From contig CBDEGD010000046.1 in NCBI GenBank assembly GCA_965237625.1, positions 124,001-188,000 on the forward strand: a stretch of DNA of 64,000 nt, given 5' to 3'. The translations under genes and the position numbers were made by a program. Of the stretch, positions 44,241 to 53,945 are shown in pieces. The notes under the pieces are model-generated. The model worked only from the letters and a program-made list of their open reading frames with translations. It did not search any database and was not told the origin of the DNA. Positions within the stretch are counted from its first letter, which is position 1. Every line of letters begins with the position of its first letter. Source of the stretch: JABDIP01 sp965237625 (GTDB taxonomy: Bacteria; Pseudomonadota; Alphaproteobacteria; DSM-16000; Inquilinaceae).

Positions 44241-45941
44241 TCAGGTTTCCTGATAGATCCAGTTGCGGATGATCGAGATCGACTCCTCAGGATGTTTGTC
44301 GACGATCTCACCGATCTTCTTCACCGACGATTCGCGAACCCGGCCGTCGATCCGTTCGATGTTGATCGGCGAGTCGCCCTCGCCGCCGCCGTCCGCCACT
44401 GGCAGACCGGCGCCGCTTTCAAGCATTTCCAGTTCGGCGGCGTCCGGCAGGGCCTGGCCCTGCGGTCCGGCGAGAGCTCTGGGCAGGCTGCTGCTGTCAG
44501 GCAGAAGCGCGTCATAGCCGTCACCGGCACCAGCACCGCCACCCTCGCCAATATCCATGATCCGGTTGAGCAGCGGCCGCACCACCAGCATCAGCACCAG
44601 GATGGCGACCACCGCCATGACCACCAGCTCCGCTATCCGCAGGACGTCGTGGCGATCCAGCCCTATCAGAGAGTCGTCCTCTTCCTCGCCAAAGGACTCC
44701 TCGGGTGCCGCGAACGGCATGTTGATGATTTCGACCGTGTCGCCCCGCTCGGCATCGAAACCGATGGCCGAGCGCACGAGCGCTTCGATCTGGGCGATTT
44801 CCGCATCGCTTCGCGGCGCATAGACCGGCTCGCCTTCACCGGTGGCGTCATAGGTGCCGTCGATCAGAACCGCGACGGACAGGCGGCGGACGCTGCCGGC
44901 CTCGCGCACGGTGTTCAGGACCGTGCGGCTGATCTCATAATTGACTGTCTCTTGAAGGGTTTCGGTCCGGTTGTTGGCCGAGGCGCCGCCAAGCGGTGCC
45001 AAGGCATCGGCCTCCGGCAGGTTATTGGCGACCGAAACCGCATCGACGCCATCATCCTCGTTCGACTCCGAGGTCTCCTCGGCAAGCTGGGTCGAGCGCG
45101 CGACCTGGCTGTTCGGGTCGAACAACTCCTCTGTGGTGGTGACCCGATCGAAGTCCATATCGACGCTGATTTGGGCGCGGACCTTGCCGACACCGACGGT
45201 GCGCGCCAAGAGGTCCTCCAAGGACTGCCCGAGCCGCATCTCATAGTTGCGGCGCATTTCCTCCGCGGTCGACAGCCCGATGCCGCCACCTTCACCATCC
45301 GTACCGCGCGCGAGCAGGGTGCCGCGATCGTCGACGATCGAGATGTTCTGTGTTTGCAATCCCGGCACGGCGGCGGCGACGAGATGCTGGATGGCCACGA
45401 TCTGTTGCCCGCCCAGTCCGCCGCGGACTCTCAGAAAGACCGACGCGCTGGGCGCCTGCCGATCGCGGCTGAATAGCTGGCGCTCAGGAAGGACCAAATG
45501 CACTCGGGCCTGACGGACATTGGCGATGGTGCCGATGGTCCGCGCCAGTTCGCCCTCCAAAGCGCGCAGACGGTTGATATTCTGGACGAAATTCGAGCTG
45601 CCGAAACCGTCGGTCCGGTCGAAGATCTCATAGCCGAGCGAACCGCCCTTCGGCAGGCCCTCTTGTGCGATCAATAAGCGGGCGCGGTCGACCTGATCTC
45701 CCGGTACCATGATTGCGCCGCCATTGCCGCGTATCTGGTACGGGATGTTCATCTCGTCCAGCCTGGTCACGATCTCGCCGCTGTCCGTGATATCGAGGTC
45801 GCCGTACAGCAGAACCATGTCGGCGGTCGACAGGCGGGTGGTGACGAAGGCGAAGAAGGCGATCATGCCGATCGCGATCACGCCGATGGCGGCGAGCCGC
45901 ACCGGTCCGAGGCTTCTCAGCGTCTGGCTAAATGCATCCAA
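44241..45941 (-). CDS. fliF: Flagellar MS-ring protein FliF
   Basis: 566 residues. An N-terminal membrane helix (LAAIGVIAIGMIAFFAFV), the ring-building motifs (MVPGDQVDRARLLIAQEGLP, NINRLRALEGELARTIGTI, VRQARVHLVLPE) and a second membrane helix (LVVMAVVAILVLMLVVRPLL) precede the C-terminal FliG-binding tail. It should be the first gene of the long minus-strand flagellar run. Confidence 0.97.
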   Translation of the reverse strand: MDAFSQTLRSLGPVRLAAIGVIAIGMIAFFAFVTTRLSTADMVLLYGDLDITDSGEIVTRLDEMNIPYQIRGNGGAIMVPGDQVDRARLLIAQEGLPKGGSLGYEIFDRTDGFGSSNFVQNINRLRALEGELARTIGTIANVRQARVHLVLPERQLFSRDRQAPSASVFLRVRGGLGGQQIVAIQHLVAAAVPGLQTQNISIVDDRGTLLARGTDGEGGGIGLSTAEEMRRNYEMRLGQSLEDLLARTVGVGKVRAQISVDMDFDRVTTTEELFDPNSQVARSTQLAEETSESNEDDGVDAVSVANNLPEADALAPLGGASANNRTETLQETVNYEISRTVLNTVREAGSVRRLSVAVLIDGTYDATGEGEPVYAPRSDAEIAQIEALVRSAIGFDAERGDTVEIINMPFAAPEESFGEEEDDSLIGLDRHDVLRIAELVVMAVVAILVLMLVVRPLLNRIMDIGEGGGAGAGDGYDALLPDSSSLPRALAGPQGQALPDAAELEMLESGAGLPVADGGGEGDSPINIERIDGRVRESSVKKIGEIVDKHPEESISIIRNWIYQET

Positions 45942-46147
45942 CGGTTGTTGGTCCCGAGTAAGTTCGTCTTATTCGGGAGATTAGAAGTCATGTACTGAAT
46001 GTATGGTTAAAAGCGTCGGCAATTATTGCCTATTCATAAGCACCTTAGACTATTATGCAACTGTTACGAGATGTCGGACATCATCGGCTAATCGAATTGC
46101 GGTTTTCTCTGGCATTAGTTGGAAATCCGTTCACCGGAAATCGGGCG

Positions 46148-46177
46148 AAAAAAAACGCCGTTCGCGATGAACGGCGT
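46148..46177 (-). terminator. Terminator of sciP
   Basis: On the minus strand, a stem of ACGCCGTT/AACGGCGT (46155-46162 with 46170-46177) is followed by eight T residues. It is a textbook intrinsic terminator 30 bases past the sciP stop. Confidence 0.9.
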
Positions 46178-46207
46178 CCCGAACGAGTCGGAATTTCCCC
46201 TACAGCG

Positions 46208-46513
46208 TCAGTCGAGTACCCCGGCCGAATCACGGCCCGACGGACGGTAGTCCTGCAGTCGTGTTGCCCGGAGACCCGGAACGCCATGACTTTCGATCAG
46301 GCGCTGCCACGACAGAAACTCTTCAATCGAAATATTGTACCGAGCGCACGCTGCCTCCAGGCTCAGCAAACCGCTGCGCACTGCAGTAACGACTTCGGCT
46401 TTGCGACGACTGACCCAACGTTTGGTGTTCGGCGAAGGCAAGTCCTCCAAAGAGAGGGGTTTGCCTGCCGGTCCGATCACCGCGCGTTGGCGCGCTTCCT
46501 GCGACTGCCTCAT
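46208..46513 (-). CDS. sciP: CtrA inhibitor SciP (DUF1153)
   Basis: 101 residues matching DUF1153. Seen are LPSPNTKRWVSRRKAEVVTAV, a helix-turn-helix in LLSLEAACARYNISIEEFLSW and the WQRLIESHGVPGLRATRLQ ending. In Caulobacter SciP binds DNA and represses CtrA-activated promoters, many of them flagellar. Here it stands between fliF and flgE, and two CtrA-like boxes lie upstream (46575-46613). Confidence 0.92.
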   Translation of the reverse strand: MRQSQEARQRAVIGPAGKPLSLEDLPSPNTKRWVSRRKAEVVTAVRSGLLSLEAACARYNISIEEFLSWQRLIESHGVPGLRATRLQDYRPSGRDSAGVLD

Positions 46514-46574
46514 CCAAGGCTCCTACGCCCGATCCTGAACGCTAGATGCATCACTGAAATGTATATTTCCCGTT

Positions 46575-46613
46575 TTAAGAAAGGGCTAAGGAACGAGGTT
46601 AATCGAACACTAA
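46575..46613 (-). promoter_or_regulatory. Two CtrA-like boxes upstream of sciP
   Basis: TTAA-N7-CTAA occurs at 46575-46589 and again at 46599-46613, 24 bases apart. Both differ from the CtrA consensus TTAA-N7-TTAA by one base. They lie about 60-100 bases upstream of the sciP start, in the only AT-rich patch of this gap. Confidence 0.6.
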
Positions 46614-46686
46614 TCGAGGAAAGCCCGGCCGAACGCCATTTCTGCGGCCGGCCGGTTATTACCTTGACTGTATAGAAGTGCCCAAA

Positions 46687-48507
46687 TCAACGTTTGATCC
46701 GTACTAGCTCGTCCAGCATCTCATCGGCGGTGGTGATGATCTTGGCGCTGGCCGAATAGGCCCGTTGGGTGATGATCATGTCGGTGAATTCGGTCGCCAG
46801 ATCGACGGTCGACGCCTCCAGCGCACCGGATTCCACCTTTCCCGCACCGCCGGTTATCGGCGCCCGCAGGAAGAACTGGCCGGAATCGGTGGTCTCGATA
46901 TAGACGTTGCCGGATTGCGCCAGCAGGCCATTCGGGTTGGCGAAGGTCGCCAGGGGGACCTGGAAGATCGGCAAGGTCCGGCCATTGTCGAAGATCGCAG
47001 TGACAATGCCCATCTCATTGATCTCAACCGCGGTGAAGGATCCGAACTGCACGCCATCCTGTTCGATCTGGGACACCAGATACCCGCCGGAGAACTGGGT
47101 CAGCCCCTCCACTGTGCCGGCAACGCCGACATTCATATCGATCGTGTTGGTGGTGCCGTCGACCCAGGTCGCACCATTCGCCAAGATGAAAGTCGACATA
47201 TCGATGGGAAGGGTCATTGGCGTACCCGTGACGGGAGCCGGCTGGGCGGAAGTGGCGACCAATTGGCCGGTATCGTCGAATGTCAGGTCGCCGACCGGCG
47301 CTCCCCAAGTCGCCGGATCGTCCGGATTGCTTGGCGCTCCGGCGATCTGGGCGCCATCGCTCACGCGGGTCAGATCCTGGACATACATTTCCCACGTCGA
47401 CGTGATCGGCGGAGCGGCGGTGATTCCGGTCTTCACAAACCGGAAGGTGACGTCATAGGCCACGCCCAGGCTGTCGAAGATCTCGACGCTCAGGGGAGAC
47501 GTCGACGATAGGGGAGAGTTGGCCAGGCTGGCGGAACCGTCCGGTGTCGAGGACAGGGTGAGGCCGCCGGTGGTCGATGTGGTGCCGACCATGTCGGTTG
47601 TCGTTGCGCCGCCGCCATTGAAGCTGGGTCCGGTGGTCAGCGCATTGAAATCGATCCCGAAATTGGCCGCCGATGTCAGGGCGCCAGTATCGAAATCGTA
47701 GGTTATGCCGACCGGCGCGTGCGCTGCGGTCAGCGCATTGGCGCCCGCGGAGTCAGTCAGCCCGGTAACAGTGACGTCCCAACCTACATCCACGCCGCCG
47801 GATACGCCGACAGCGGTCTGATCGTATGTCAGCGTGACCGTGAACGGCGCGCCGGCATCGTCGTAGATTGTGAAGGACTGAGTGGTCGCGTTGGGCAGGG
47901 TGGCCGACCGGCTGATATTGCCGCCCAGATCGATCGTGCCGGTGGGCACCGCCGCGATGATCGGCGCAGAGGCTGGAAGGTTGGCGGCGACCGTGATCTC
48001 TTCGGTGGATTTCACCGAACCCGTCAGATTGTTGACGTTGATGGCCTCCAAGCTGGACAGCACGTTCGGATTCACTCCCGGCGCCAAGGCCCCGGTGGTG
48101 TCCAGACGCCAGCCCTGCAAGAAATAACCGGCCGAATTGCGCAGAAAGCCTGCGGCATTTGGGGTGAAAGACCCCGCTCGTGTGTAGTTGTATGGGTCGC
48201 CTGACGTCGGAGTCGAGGTCTCTGTCACCACGAAGAACCCGTCGCCGCTGACCGCGATATCCATCGGCGAGTCCGAGGATTGCAGCAGACCCTGCTTGTC
48301 GATCATCGATTGCGGTGACGCCCGGACGCCGCCGGGAGTGTAGCTGTTCGCTGTGGCACTCGCGGTCACCAAGGTCGAGAATCGGGCCTTGGCAGCCTTG
48401 TAGCCGACCGTGTTCACATTGGAGATGTTGTCCGAGATCATGCCCAGGGCCTGGCTTTGCGCCTTCAGCCCGGAAACACCGGAGAACATTGCGCCGTAAA
48501 TACTCAT
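46687..48507 (-). CDS. flgE: Flagellar hook protein FlgE
   Basis: 606 residues, longer than the E. coli protein. It begins with the rod/hook motif GLKAQSQALGMISDNISNVNTVGYK and ends with the D0 helix IITTADEMLDELVRIKR. It has the usual SGDGFFVV motif and internal Ser/Thr/Gly-rich beta domains. It follows flgD and should be exported by the flagellar system. Confidence 0.96.
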   Translation of the reverse strand: MSIYGAMFSGVSGLKAQSQALGMISDNISNVNTVGYKAAKARFSTLVTASATANSYTPGGVRASPQSMIDKQGLLQSSDSPMDIAVSGDGFFVVTETSTPTSGDPYNYTRAGSFTPNAAGFLRNSAGYFLQGWRLDTTGALAPGVNPNVLSSLEAINVNNLTGSVKSTEEITVAANLPASAPIIAAVPTGTIDLGGNISRSATLPNATTQSFTIYDDAGAPFTVTLTYDQTAVGVSGGVDVGWDVTVTGLTDSAGANALTAAHAPVGITYDFDTGALTSAANFGIDFNALTTGPSFNGGGATTTDMVGTTSTTGGLTLSSTPDGSASLANSPLSSTSPLSVEIFDSLGVAYDVTFRFVKTGITAAPPITSTWEMYVQDLTRVSDGAQIAGAPSNPDDPATWGAPVGDLTFDDTGQLVATSAQPAPVTGTPMTLPIDMSTFILANGATWVDGTTNTIDMNVGVAGTVEGLTQFSGGYLVSQIEQDGVQFGSFTAVEINEMGIVTAIFDNGRTLPIFQVPLATFANPNGLLAQSGNVYIETTDSGQFFLRAPITGGAGKVESGALEASTVDLATEFTDMIITQRAYSASAKIITTADEMLDELVRIKR

Positions 48508-48571
48508 AGTGCTTGCTCCTTCCCACTCATGACTTGTTCTGTGCCGGTCCTGCCGGCTGTAAGGCTGCTGG

Positions 48572-49246
48572 TCATGCGTCGCCCTCGGCGTCGCGAATGG
48601 CCAGAATGTCGTTCAGGTCGAAACTGCCGTCGGTGGTCTCCACCAGAATGGCGTTGCCGCTCAGATCGACGCCGGTGACAAGACGCACTACGCTGGTGCC
48701 GGCGGCGATCGAATTGCCCGCACTGTCTTGTCCGTCGACCGAAATGCTGTAGGTGCCGGCGGGTGCGGTCGACCCGTCGAGGCCTTGCCCGTCCCATGTG
48801 AACGGATGCCGACCTGCCGCGATGTCCGCGCTGGTCGAGTAGACGAGGGCGCCGCGTTCGTCGCGAATGCTGAGCGTTGCTGACGTCGCGCCGGCCGGCA
48901 TGTCGTAGCCGAAGTCGATCGGGGTCTGACCGTCGAACGCCGAATCCGACCCCCAGATCTCCGCGCCCTTGCCGGTCAGCGATGCGGCGAAGCTGATCTG
49001 GTTGAAGCCTGATTGGTTCAGCAATGCGTCGAGTTTGTCGTTGGATGCGATCTGTTGCTCGACCTGGCTGAACTGGACGAGCTGATTGGTGAACTCGTCG
49101 GACTCCATCGGGTCGATCGGATCCTGGTACTGCAACTGGGTGGTCAGCAGCGTCAGGAAGGTGTCGAAGGTGTCGCTGATCGAAGCGCGCGCATCGGCGC
49201 TGGAGGTACCTGTCCCGGCGATATTGGTGAGGGCGCCGATATCCAT
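48572..49246 (-). CDS. flgD: Hook-capping protein FlgD
   Basis: 224 residues. The N-terminal helix with FLTLLTTQLQYQDPIDPMES is the FlgD export and cap signature; a FlgD Ig-like and tudor domain follow (ATLSIRDERGALVYST, FTWDGQGLDGSTAPAGTY). It works as scaffold for hook assembly. Confidence 0.95.
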   Translation of the reverse strand: MDIGALTNIAGTGTSSADARASISDTFDTFLTLLTTQLQYQDPIDPMESDEFTNQLVQFSQVEQQIASNDKLDALLNQSGFNQISFAASLTGKGAEIWGSDSAFDGQTPIDFGYDMPAGATSATLSIRDERGALVYSTSADIAAGRHPFTWDGQGLDGSTAPAGTYSISVDGQDSAGNSIAAGTSVVRLVTGVDLSGNAILVETTDGSFDLNDILAIRDAEGDA

Positions 49247-49257
49247 GGTGGTTTCTC

Positions 49258-50886
49258 CTAGACCTTGATGTCGACCCGGCCGTCGCCGAGTGTCAGGGTG
49301 ATTTCCGTGGTTGCCGCGTTCGGTTCGTCGGCGGCATTCAGGCGCGAGGCGGCCGTCGCATCGATTGGCTCCTGGCCGCTGCCGTCGCCGTGTTCGCCGG
49401 CTTGTCCGCGCAGATCGAAGCTGAGGCTGCCGCTGTCCGTCTGCAGGCCGGCATCGTTCAGCGCCTCGGTCAGGGTCCGGGCATCTCGTTGCAGCAGATG
49501 CAGGGTCTCTGGGCGCTCGGCCGAGATGACCGCCTGCAGCCGGCCATCGAAACCGACTTCCATCTGAATATCGACGCGGCCGAGGCTGGCTGGCTTCAGC
49601 TGCATGGTCAGCCGGTCGATGCCTTCGCGCACGCCGCGCTGTACCTGCAGGAATACCTGTTCTGCGGCCGGCTGCGCCGTTGTCGGGCTGTGAGAAAGGG
49701 CGGTCGATGCCGTGGCAGTGGCCGTCATCCGTCCGATCGGACTGGAATTTGCTGCCGCAACCGGATCGGCCTGGCTTGTTGGCAGCGCCGCGTCGGCGGT
49801 CTCGGCAACGGTGGAGGGGACTGCCGTCGCCGCAGCGACGACTGGCCTGTCAGCGGCAGGGGAAGCGGCAGTCGGCGTGGCAACCGCCCCTGGCGCGGGA
49901 AGTGTTGCCCTGGTCTGGCTGAGATCGGGACCGGCCTTTGATGGCGCGGTTGCCGGCGAATCCGGTGTGTCCTTCAGAGCCGGCGGTTGGCCCGCAACGG
50001 AGGTCGCGGCCTTCGTCGTGGCCGATCGGTCCGGCGCGGCGGCAATGGCCGATGCCGGTTGATTGGAAAGCAAGGTGTCGGAGGCTGCCGGTCCCGCCGG
50101 CGCTGCGGCCGATGGGCGGGGCGCCTCGCCGGATACATCGCCACCTGCCACGGCCTTGCCGGCTGCCAAGATCGGCCCCGCTGTGGCAATCGCCGACTGC
50201 GTCCTGGCAATCGGCGACGAATGGGATTGAGCTATTGCGATTGCGCCAGGGTTTCCGGACTTGGCCTGGCTGGCGGCGCCGGCACCGTCCACTGGATTGA
50301 CGGGGCTGGCGGGACTGACCGCGTTGCCCTTTTCGACTGGATTTGCCGGGATGGCCGGGAGCTGGGATCGCGGAGCCGCGGGCACGCCGATGCCGCCGCC
50401 AGGCGATACCGGCGGCGCGGCGCTATTCGATGCCGTGGCGGGGGCAAGAGGGGGCGTGATGGTCCCGCCTTCCGGCGTCGGCGTTTGTGGCACGGAGGCG
50501 CCGGCGAGCAATTCCGATGGTGCCTTGGCAACGGCTCCGGTCAGGGGCGGGCTCTGCGGTTGGGTCCAGGTGATCGCCTCGGGGTGTACGACAAGCGAGG
50601 CGATGCCGTTCTCTTCCGCCACGGGTGCCTCCGGGACAGCGGCATCGGTGCCCGGTTTGACAACTGGCTTTTGATCGGCGACGACCGGCGGTTCTGCCTC
50701 GGGTGAGCCTTCCGCGGTTACCGCCGGTTTCGATTTGGGGTCGGTGGCGGCATCCGGTTGCTTCGCCTCGGCCTCTGAGGAGCCGCGCAGCAGCTCGGAG
50801 AACCGGCCGTCGGGCTCGGATTCCGAGGGCGCTGCTTTTTGCGGCTTCGGCGCGCTGGTTCGAAGATCGATGGGCGGACTGTGCAT
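49258..50886 (-). CDS. fliK: Flagellar hook-length control protein FliK
   Basis: 542 residues. The first 400 are a Pro/Ala/Ser-rich ruler; the C-terminal FliK domain has LTMQLKPASLGRVDIQMEV, DARTLTEALNDAG and SLSFDLRGQAGE. The setting just ahead of flgD and flgE is the normal one. A sigma-54-like promoter lies 38 bases upstream. Confidence 0.92.
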   Translation of the reverse strand: MHSPPIDLRTSAPKPQKAAPSESEPDGRFSELLRGSSEAEAKQPDAATDPKSKPAVTAEGSPEAEPPVVADQKPVVKPGTDAAVPEAPVAEENGIASLVVHPEAITWTQPQSPPLTGAVAKAPSELLAGASVPQTPTPEGGTITPPLAPATASNSAAPPVSPGGGIGVPAAPRSQLPAIPANPVEKGNAVSPASPVNPVDGAGAASQAKSGNPGAIAIAQSHSSPIARTQSAIATAGPILAAGKAVAGGDVSGEAPRPSAAAPAGPAASDTLLSNQPASAIAAAPDRSATTKAATSVAGQPPALKDTPDSPATAPSKAGPDLSQTRATLPAPGAVATPTAASPAADRPVVAAATAVPSTVAETADAALPTSQADPVAAANSSPIGRMTATATASTALSHSPTTAQPAAEQVFLQVQRGVREGIDRLTMQLKPASLGRVDIQMEVGFDGRLQAVISAERPETLHLLQRDARTLTEALNDAGLQTDSGSLSFDLRGQAGEHGDGSGQEPIDATAASRLNAADEPNAATTEITLTLGDGRVDIKV

Positions 50887-50923
50887 AACCGGATATCTCG
50901 CAATCTGTCTCGCCCCAATGGAA

Positions 50924-50938
50924 GCAACTCGCGGGCCA
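50924..50938 (-). promoter_or_regulatory. Sigma-54 promoter upstream of fliK-flgD-flgE
   Basis: On the minus strand TGGCCC-N5-TTGC, differing from the TGGCAC-N5-TTGC consensus by one base and keeping the essential GG and GC. It lies about 38 bases from the fliK start. The rest of the gap to the flagellin gene up to 51302 shows nothing else. Confidence 0.65.
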
Positions 50939-51302
50939 ACTGGTGAAATTCACATAACGCGCTGAATTAATTACACAATTTGTTCGGGCATACCCCTGGG
51001 CAGCGATCCGGCGTCGGTTATGCCGGGTCGATCCTGCAGGGCGGTGGCGATAATTGCCGGGTTGGCCGGCGAGCGACGGACCCGTTGCGATTCTCTATAG
51101 GGGGGCGATTTCGATTCCGCTCATGCGGTTCCACGGAGCCTAATTCCGCCACCGGCGGCGCCTGGCACCCGCCCGGCAAGAACTCACCGGCGGAAGACAA
51201 AATTTTCCGACTGCCTTGGGAAACCTTTGCCGATGGCCACCGGGGCTTTATCTCGACGTCACCTAATACGCTGAAATATATCAAGAAAATTTCGGTTAAC
51301 CT

Positions 51303-51317
51303 TGGCACACCCCTTGC
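51303..51317 (+). promoter_or_regulatory. Sigma-54 promoter of flagellin gene 1
   Basis: TGGCAC-ACCCC-TTGC, an exact -24/-12 consensus, 69 bases upstream of the flagellin start at 51386. Confidence 0.88.
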
Positions 51318-51385
51318 TCAACTCGTTGGCACCAGCTCACCTATGGCACGCCGGGTGGCGGCCGACGGAATGGAGGAAAAGGACC

Positions 51386-52198
51386 ATGCCAACAGTCACA
51401 ACGAATGTCGGCGCCAACACCGCGCTGCGTTTCTTGAAGATCAACGACGAGATGACCCGTGCATCGATCGGCAAGCTGTCGAGCGGCTCGCGGATCGTGA
51501 AGGCATCCGACGATGCTGCGTCGCTCGCCATCTCGACGAATCTCAATGCGGATGTGGTCACGCTGAAGCAGGCGTCGATCAACGCGTCTCACGGCAATGC
51601 CGTGGTCCAGGTGGCCGATGGCGGCCTGGCCCGCATCGCCGATATCCTGGCGCGGATGAAGGCGCTTGCGACCCAGTCCTTGTCGGGCTCGGTGGATGCG
51701 CGAAGCCGCGGCTACATCAATGAGGAGTTCACCCAGCTCCGCACGGAAATCACCTCGATCGCCCAGCAGACGGAGTTCAACGGCACCGAGTTGCTCAGCG
51801 TATCGACGACGATTGAATTCATGGTTGGCCGCGTGGCCGCTGACACGATCAGCGTGAATACGGTGATCTCGACGGCGAGCGGCATCGGCGTCGACACCGC
51901 GACCGTCGACACGATCACAAATGCAACGACGTCGATCGGTTTGGTCAGCACGGCGATCGACACCATCAACGGGTTCCGCGCCACTTACGGGTCCTACATG
52001 TCGCGGTTCGATTTCCGCGCCCGCAATGTCGACACCCAGGTGGAGAACATCGAGGCCGCGAAATCGGCTCTGCTGGACACCGATGTGGCCGCCGAGATGA
52101 CCAGATTCACCTCGGCCCAGGTGTTGATGCAGGCCAATGTGGCGATGTTGGCCCAGGCCAATCAGCTGCCGCAGAACCTGTTGCGCCTGCTGCAGTAA
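51386..52198 (+). CDS. Flagellin 1
   Basis: 270 residues, with only the conserved D0/D1 ends and a short middle, no D2/D3. N-terminal MPTVTTNVGANTALRFL, ITSIAQQTEFNGTELLS, and the C-terminal SALLDTDVAAEMTRFTSAQVL and MLAQANQLPQNLLRLLQ are standard. I start at ATG 51386, as GGAGGAAAAGG lies upstream; the frame is open further up. It resembles flagellin 2 strongly, about four fifths identical by eye. Confidence 0.95.
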   Translation: MPTVTTNVGANTALRFLKINDEMTRASIGKLSSGSRIVKASDDAASLAISTNLNADVVTLKQASINASHGNAVVQVADGGLARIADILARMKALATQSLSGSVDARSRGYINEEFTQLRTEITSIAQQTEFNGTELLSVSTTIEFMVGRVAADTISVNTVISTASGIGVDTATVDTITNATTSIGLVSTAIDTINGFRATYGSYMSRFDFRARNVDTQVENIEAAKSALLDTDVAAEMTRFTSAQVLMQANVAMLAQANQLPQNLLRLLQ

Positions 52199-52371
52199 CC
52201 GAAAATGGCGGGCGCCTTGAGATCCCTGGACCGGCGACCGGCAAAGACTGCCCCAGGCGGCAGAAATTGCCTATCGCGACCCGGCAGGAATTGCCGGCCG
52301 GGCACATTGTGCTCGGTCGCCGCATCAGCCGGTATTCAGGAAAATCTAGGAGTTATGCGAAAATCGGCAAC

Positions 52372-52386
52372 TGGCATGGTGCTTGC
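52372..52386 (+). promoter_or_regulatory. Sigma-54 promoter of flagellin gene 2
   Basis: TGGCAT-GGTGC-TTGC, one base from consensus, 123 bases upstream of the start at 52509. Nothing else is seen in the 310-base gap between the two flagellin genes. Confidence 0.75.
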
Positions 52387-52508
52387 GACAGTAGGCAGTG
52401 CGGCAGGCCCCTCGTCATTATGGCGGCGGGTCGGAAGGGACAGCAGGAAGCTATCCCGTCGCACCGACCCAGGAAGGGTCGGGACACTTCATGTAGAAGG
52501 AACGACCA

Positions 52509-53321
52509 ATGCCCACAGTCACAACGAATACAGGCGCGAACACCGCCCTGCGTTTCCTCAACATCAACGACATGAACACCCGCAGCTCGATCGGCAAGCT
52601 GTCGAGCGGCTCGCGGATCGTGAAGGCGTCGGACGATGCCGCGTCGTTGGCGATTTCGACAAACCTGAAAGCCGACATCGTCGTGCTGCGTCAGTCGGCG
52701 ACCAACGCCGCCAACGGTACGGCCGTCGTTCAGGTTGCCGATGGTGGTCTGGCCCGTATCTCCGACATCCTGGCTCGGATGAAGGCACTGGCCACGCAGG
52801 CCCTGTCGGGCTCGGTGGATGCCACCAGCCGGGGTTACATCAACTCCGAGTTCACCCAGCTCCGCGACGAAATCACCTCCATCGCCGAGCAGACGGAGTT
52901 CAACGGTACCGAACTGCTCAGCGTCTCGGCGACGATCAACTTCATGGTCGGCCGTGCCGCCGCGGAGTCGATCGCAGTCAACACCGTGATCAACACGGCG
53001 ACCGGCCTTGGCGTGAATGCCAACACCGTTACCACCGTCACTACGGCGACCTCCTCGCTGACGACGATCACGGCCGCGATCAATACGGTCAACAGCAACC
53101 GGGCGACGTTCGGCTCCTATATGTCGCGCTTCGACTTCCGGGCGCAGAACATCGATACCCAGATCGAGAACATCGATGCGGCCAAATCGGCCCTTCTGGA
53201 TACCGATATTGCGGCCGAGATGACCAAGTTCACCTCGGCCCAGGTGTTGATGCAGGCGAACGTGGCGATGTTGGCTCAGGCCAACCAGTTGCCGCAGAAC
53301 CTGCTGCGGCTCCTGAACTAA
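52509..53321 (+). CDS. Flagellin 2
   Basis: 270 residues, same length and layout as flagellin 1. The main differences are in the middle part (residues about 155-205), rich in Thr and Ala, which faces the outside of the filament. Thr-rich surface segments are the usual sites of O-glycosylation in flagellins, which bears on the FlmG-like gene downstream. Confidence 0.95.
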   Translation: MPTVTTNTGANTALRFLNINDMNTRSSIGKLSSGSRIVKASDDAASLAISTNLKADIVVLRQSATNAANGTAVVQVADGGLARISDILARMKALATQALSGSVDATSRGYINSEFTQLRDEITSIAEQTEFNGTELLSVSATINFMVGRAAAESIAVNTVINTATGLGVNANTVTTVTTATSSLTTITAAINTVNSNRATFGSYMSRFDFRAQNIDTQIENIDAAKSALLDTDIAAEMTKFTSAQVLMQANVAMLAQANQLPQNLLRLLN

Positions 53322-53444
53322 GAGCTGGAGCCTTAATGCCTCGGGGAGGGCGCCTCGCGCGTCCTCCCGTCTGGCCCCGCCGGCCTTGCCACTACTGCGG
53401 CGATGACGGCACCGACAGGGGCCCTGACGAGAGGAGGGGTTACG

Positions 53445-53873
53445 ATGACCGAGATACCGCAAAATACACTGGCCGCCCGCGTCGTCGCAACGCCGAGCCC
53501 CGCCAGTCGCAAGGCACCGGCGCCGACGCCGGCCGCCTCGACACGGGTCCAGGCGCCGGCAACGGTACGGGCAGAGACGACGGGGGACACCGGAGCGGCA
53601 GACAAAGCCGAAGCGCCGGCCGCCACCGTCGATACTGTCTCCACCAACGTGTCGAGCGCCGTCGAGCCCTTGAGCCCGACCGGCCCGACCCGGGTGACTG
53701 CCTATTCCGACGCATCTTCCGGACGCTATGTGATCCAGGTGCGCGAGGCGGAAAGCAACGATGTGATCAACCAGTATCCGCCCAAGGAGTTGCTGCGCTT
53801 CTATGCCGCGGCGCGAGATGCGCTGGAACAGGCGGTCGAGCGATCGGCCAAGGCAAGGGATGTGAGCGCCTAG
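53445..53873 (+). CDS. FlaG-like protein
   Basis: 142 residues. A low-complexity Ala/Pro/Thr-rich N-terminal half is followed by a short domain (GRYVIQVREAESNDVINQYPPKELL) that fits the FlaG pattern of a beta hairpin plus IPPxEhL motif. ATG 53445 is preceded by GAGGAGG. Between flagellin and fliD, the usual place of flaG. Confidence 0.7.
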   Translation: MTEIPQNTLAARVVATPSPASRKAPAPTPAASTRVQAPATVRAETTGDTGAADKAEAPAATVDTVSTNVSSAVEPLSPTGPTRVTAYSDASSGRYVIQVREAESNDVINQYPPKELLRFYAAARDALEQAVERSAKARDVSA

Positions 53874-53945
53874 CGGGCGCCTTCAATAGCCGGACCGGGC
53901 CCGTTGCCGCAGGCCGGTCGATTACCGTGACCAGGAGTATGGGTG

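Noticed and set aside
44292..45476. 394-codon plus-strand frame opposite fliF
   Set aside because: Shadow of fliF; the fliF frame is complete and conserved.
46155..46177. Possible regulatory palindrome after sciP
   Set aside because: The adjacent T-run on the minus strand makes it an ordinary intrinsic terminator.
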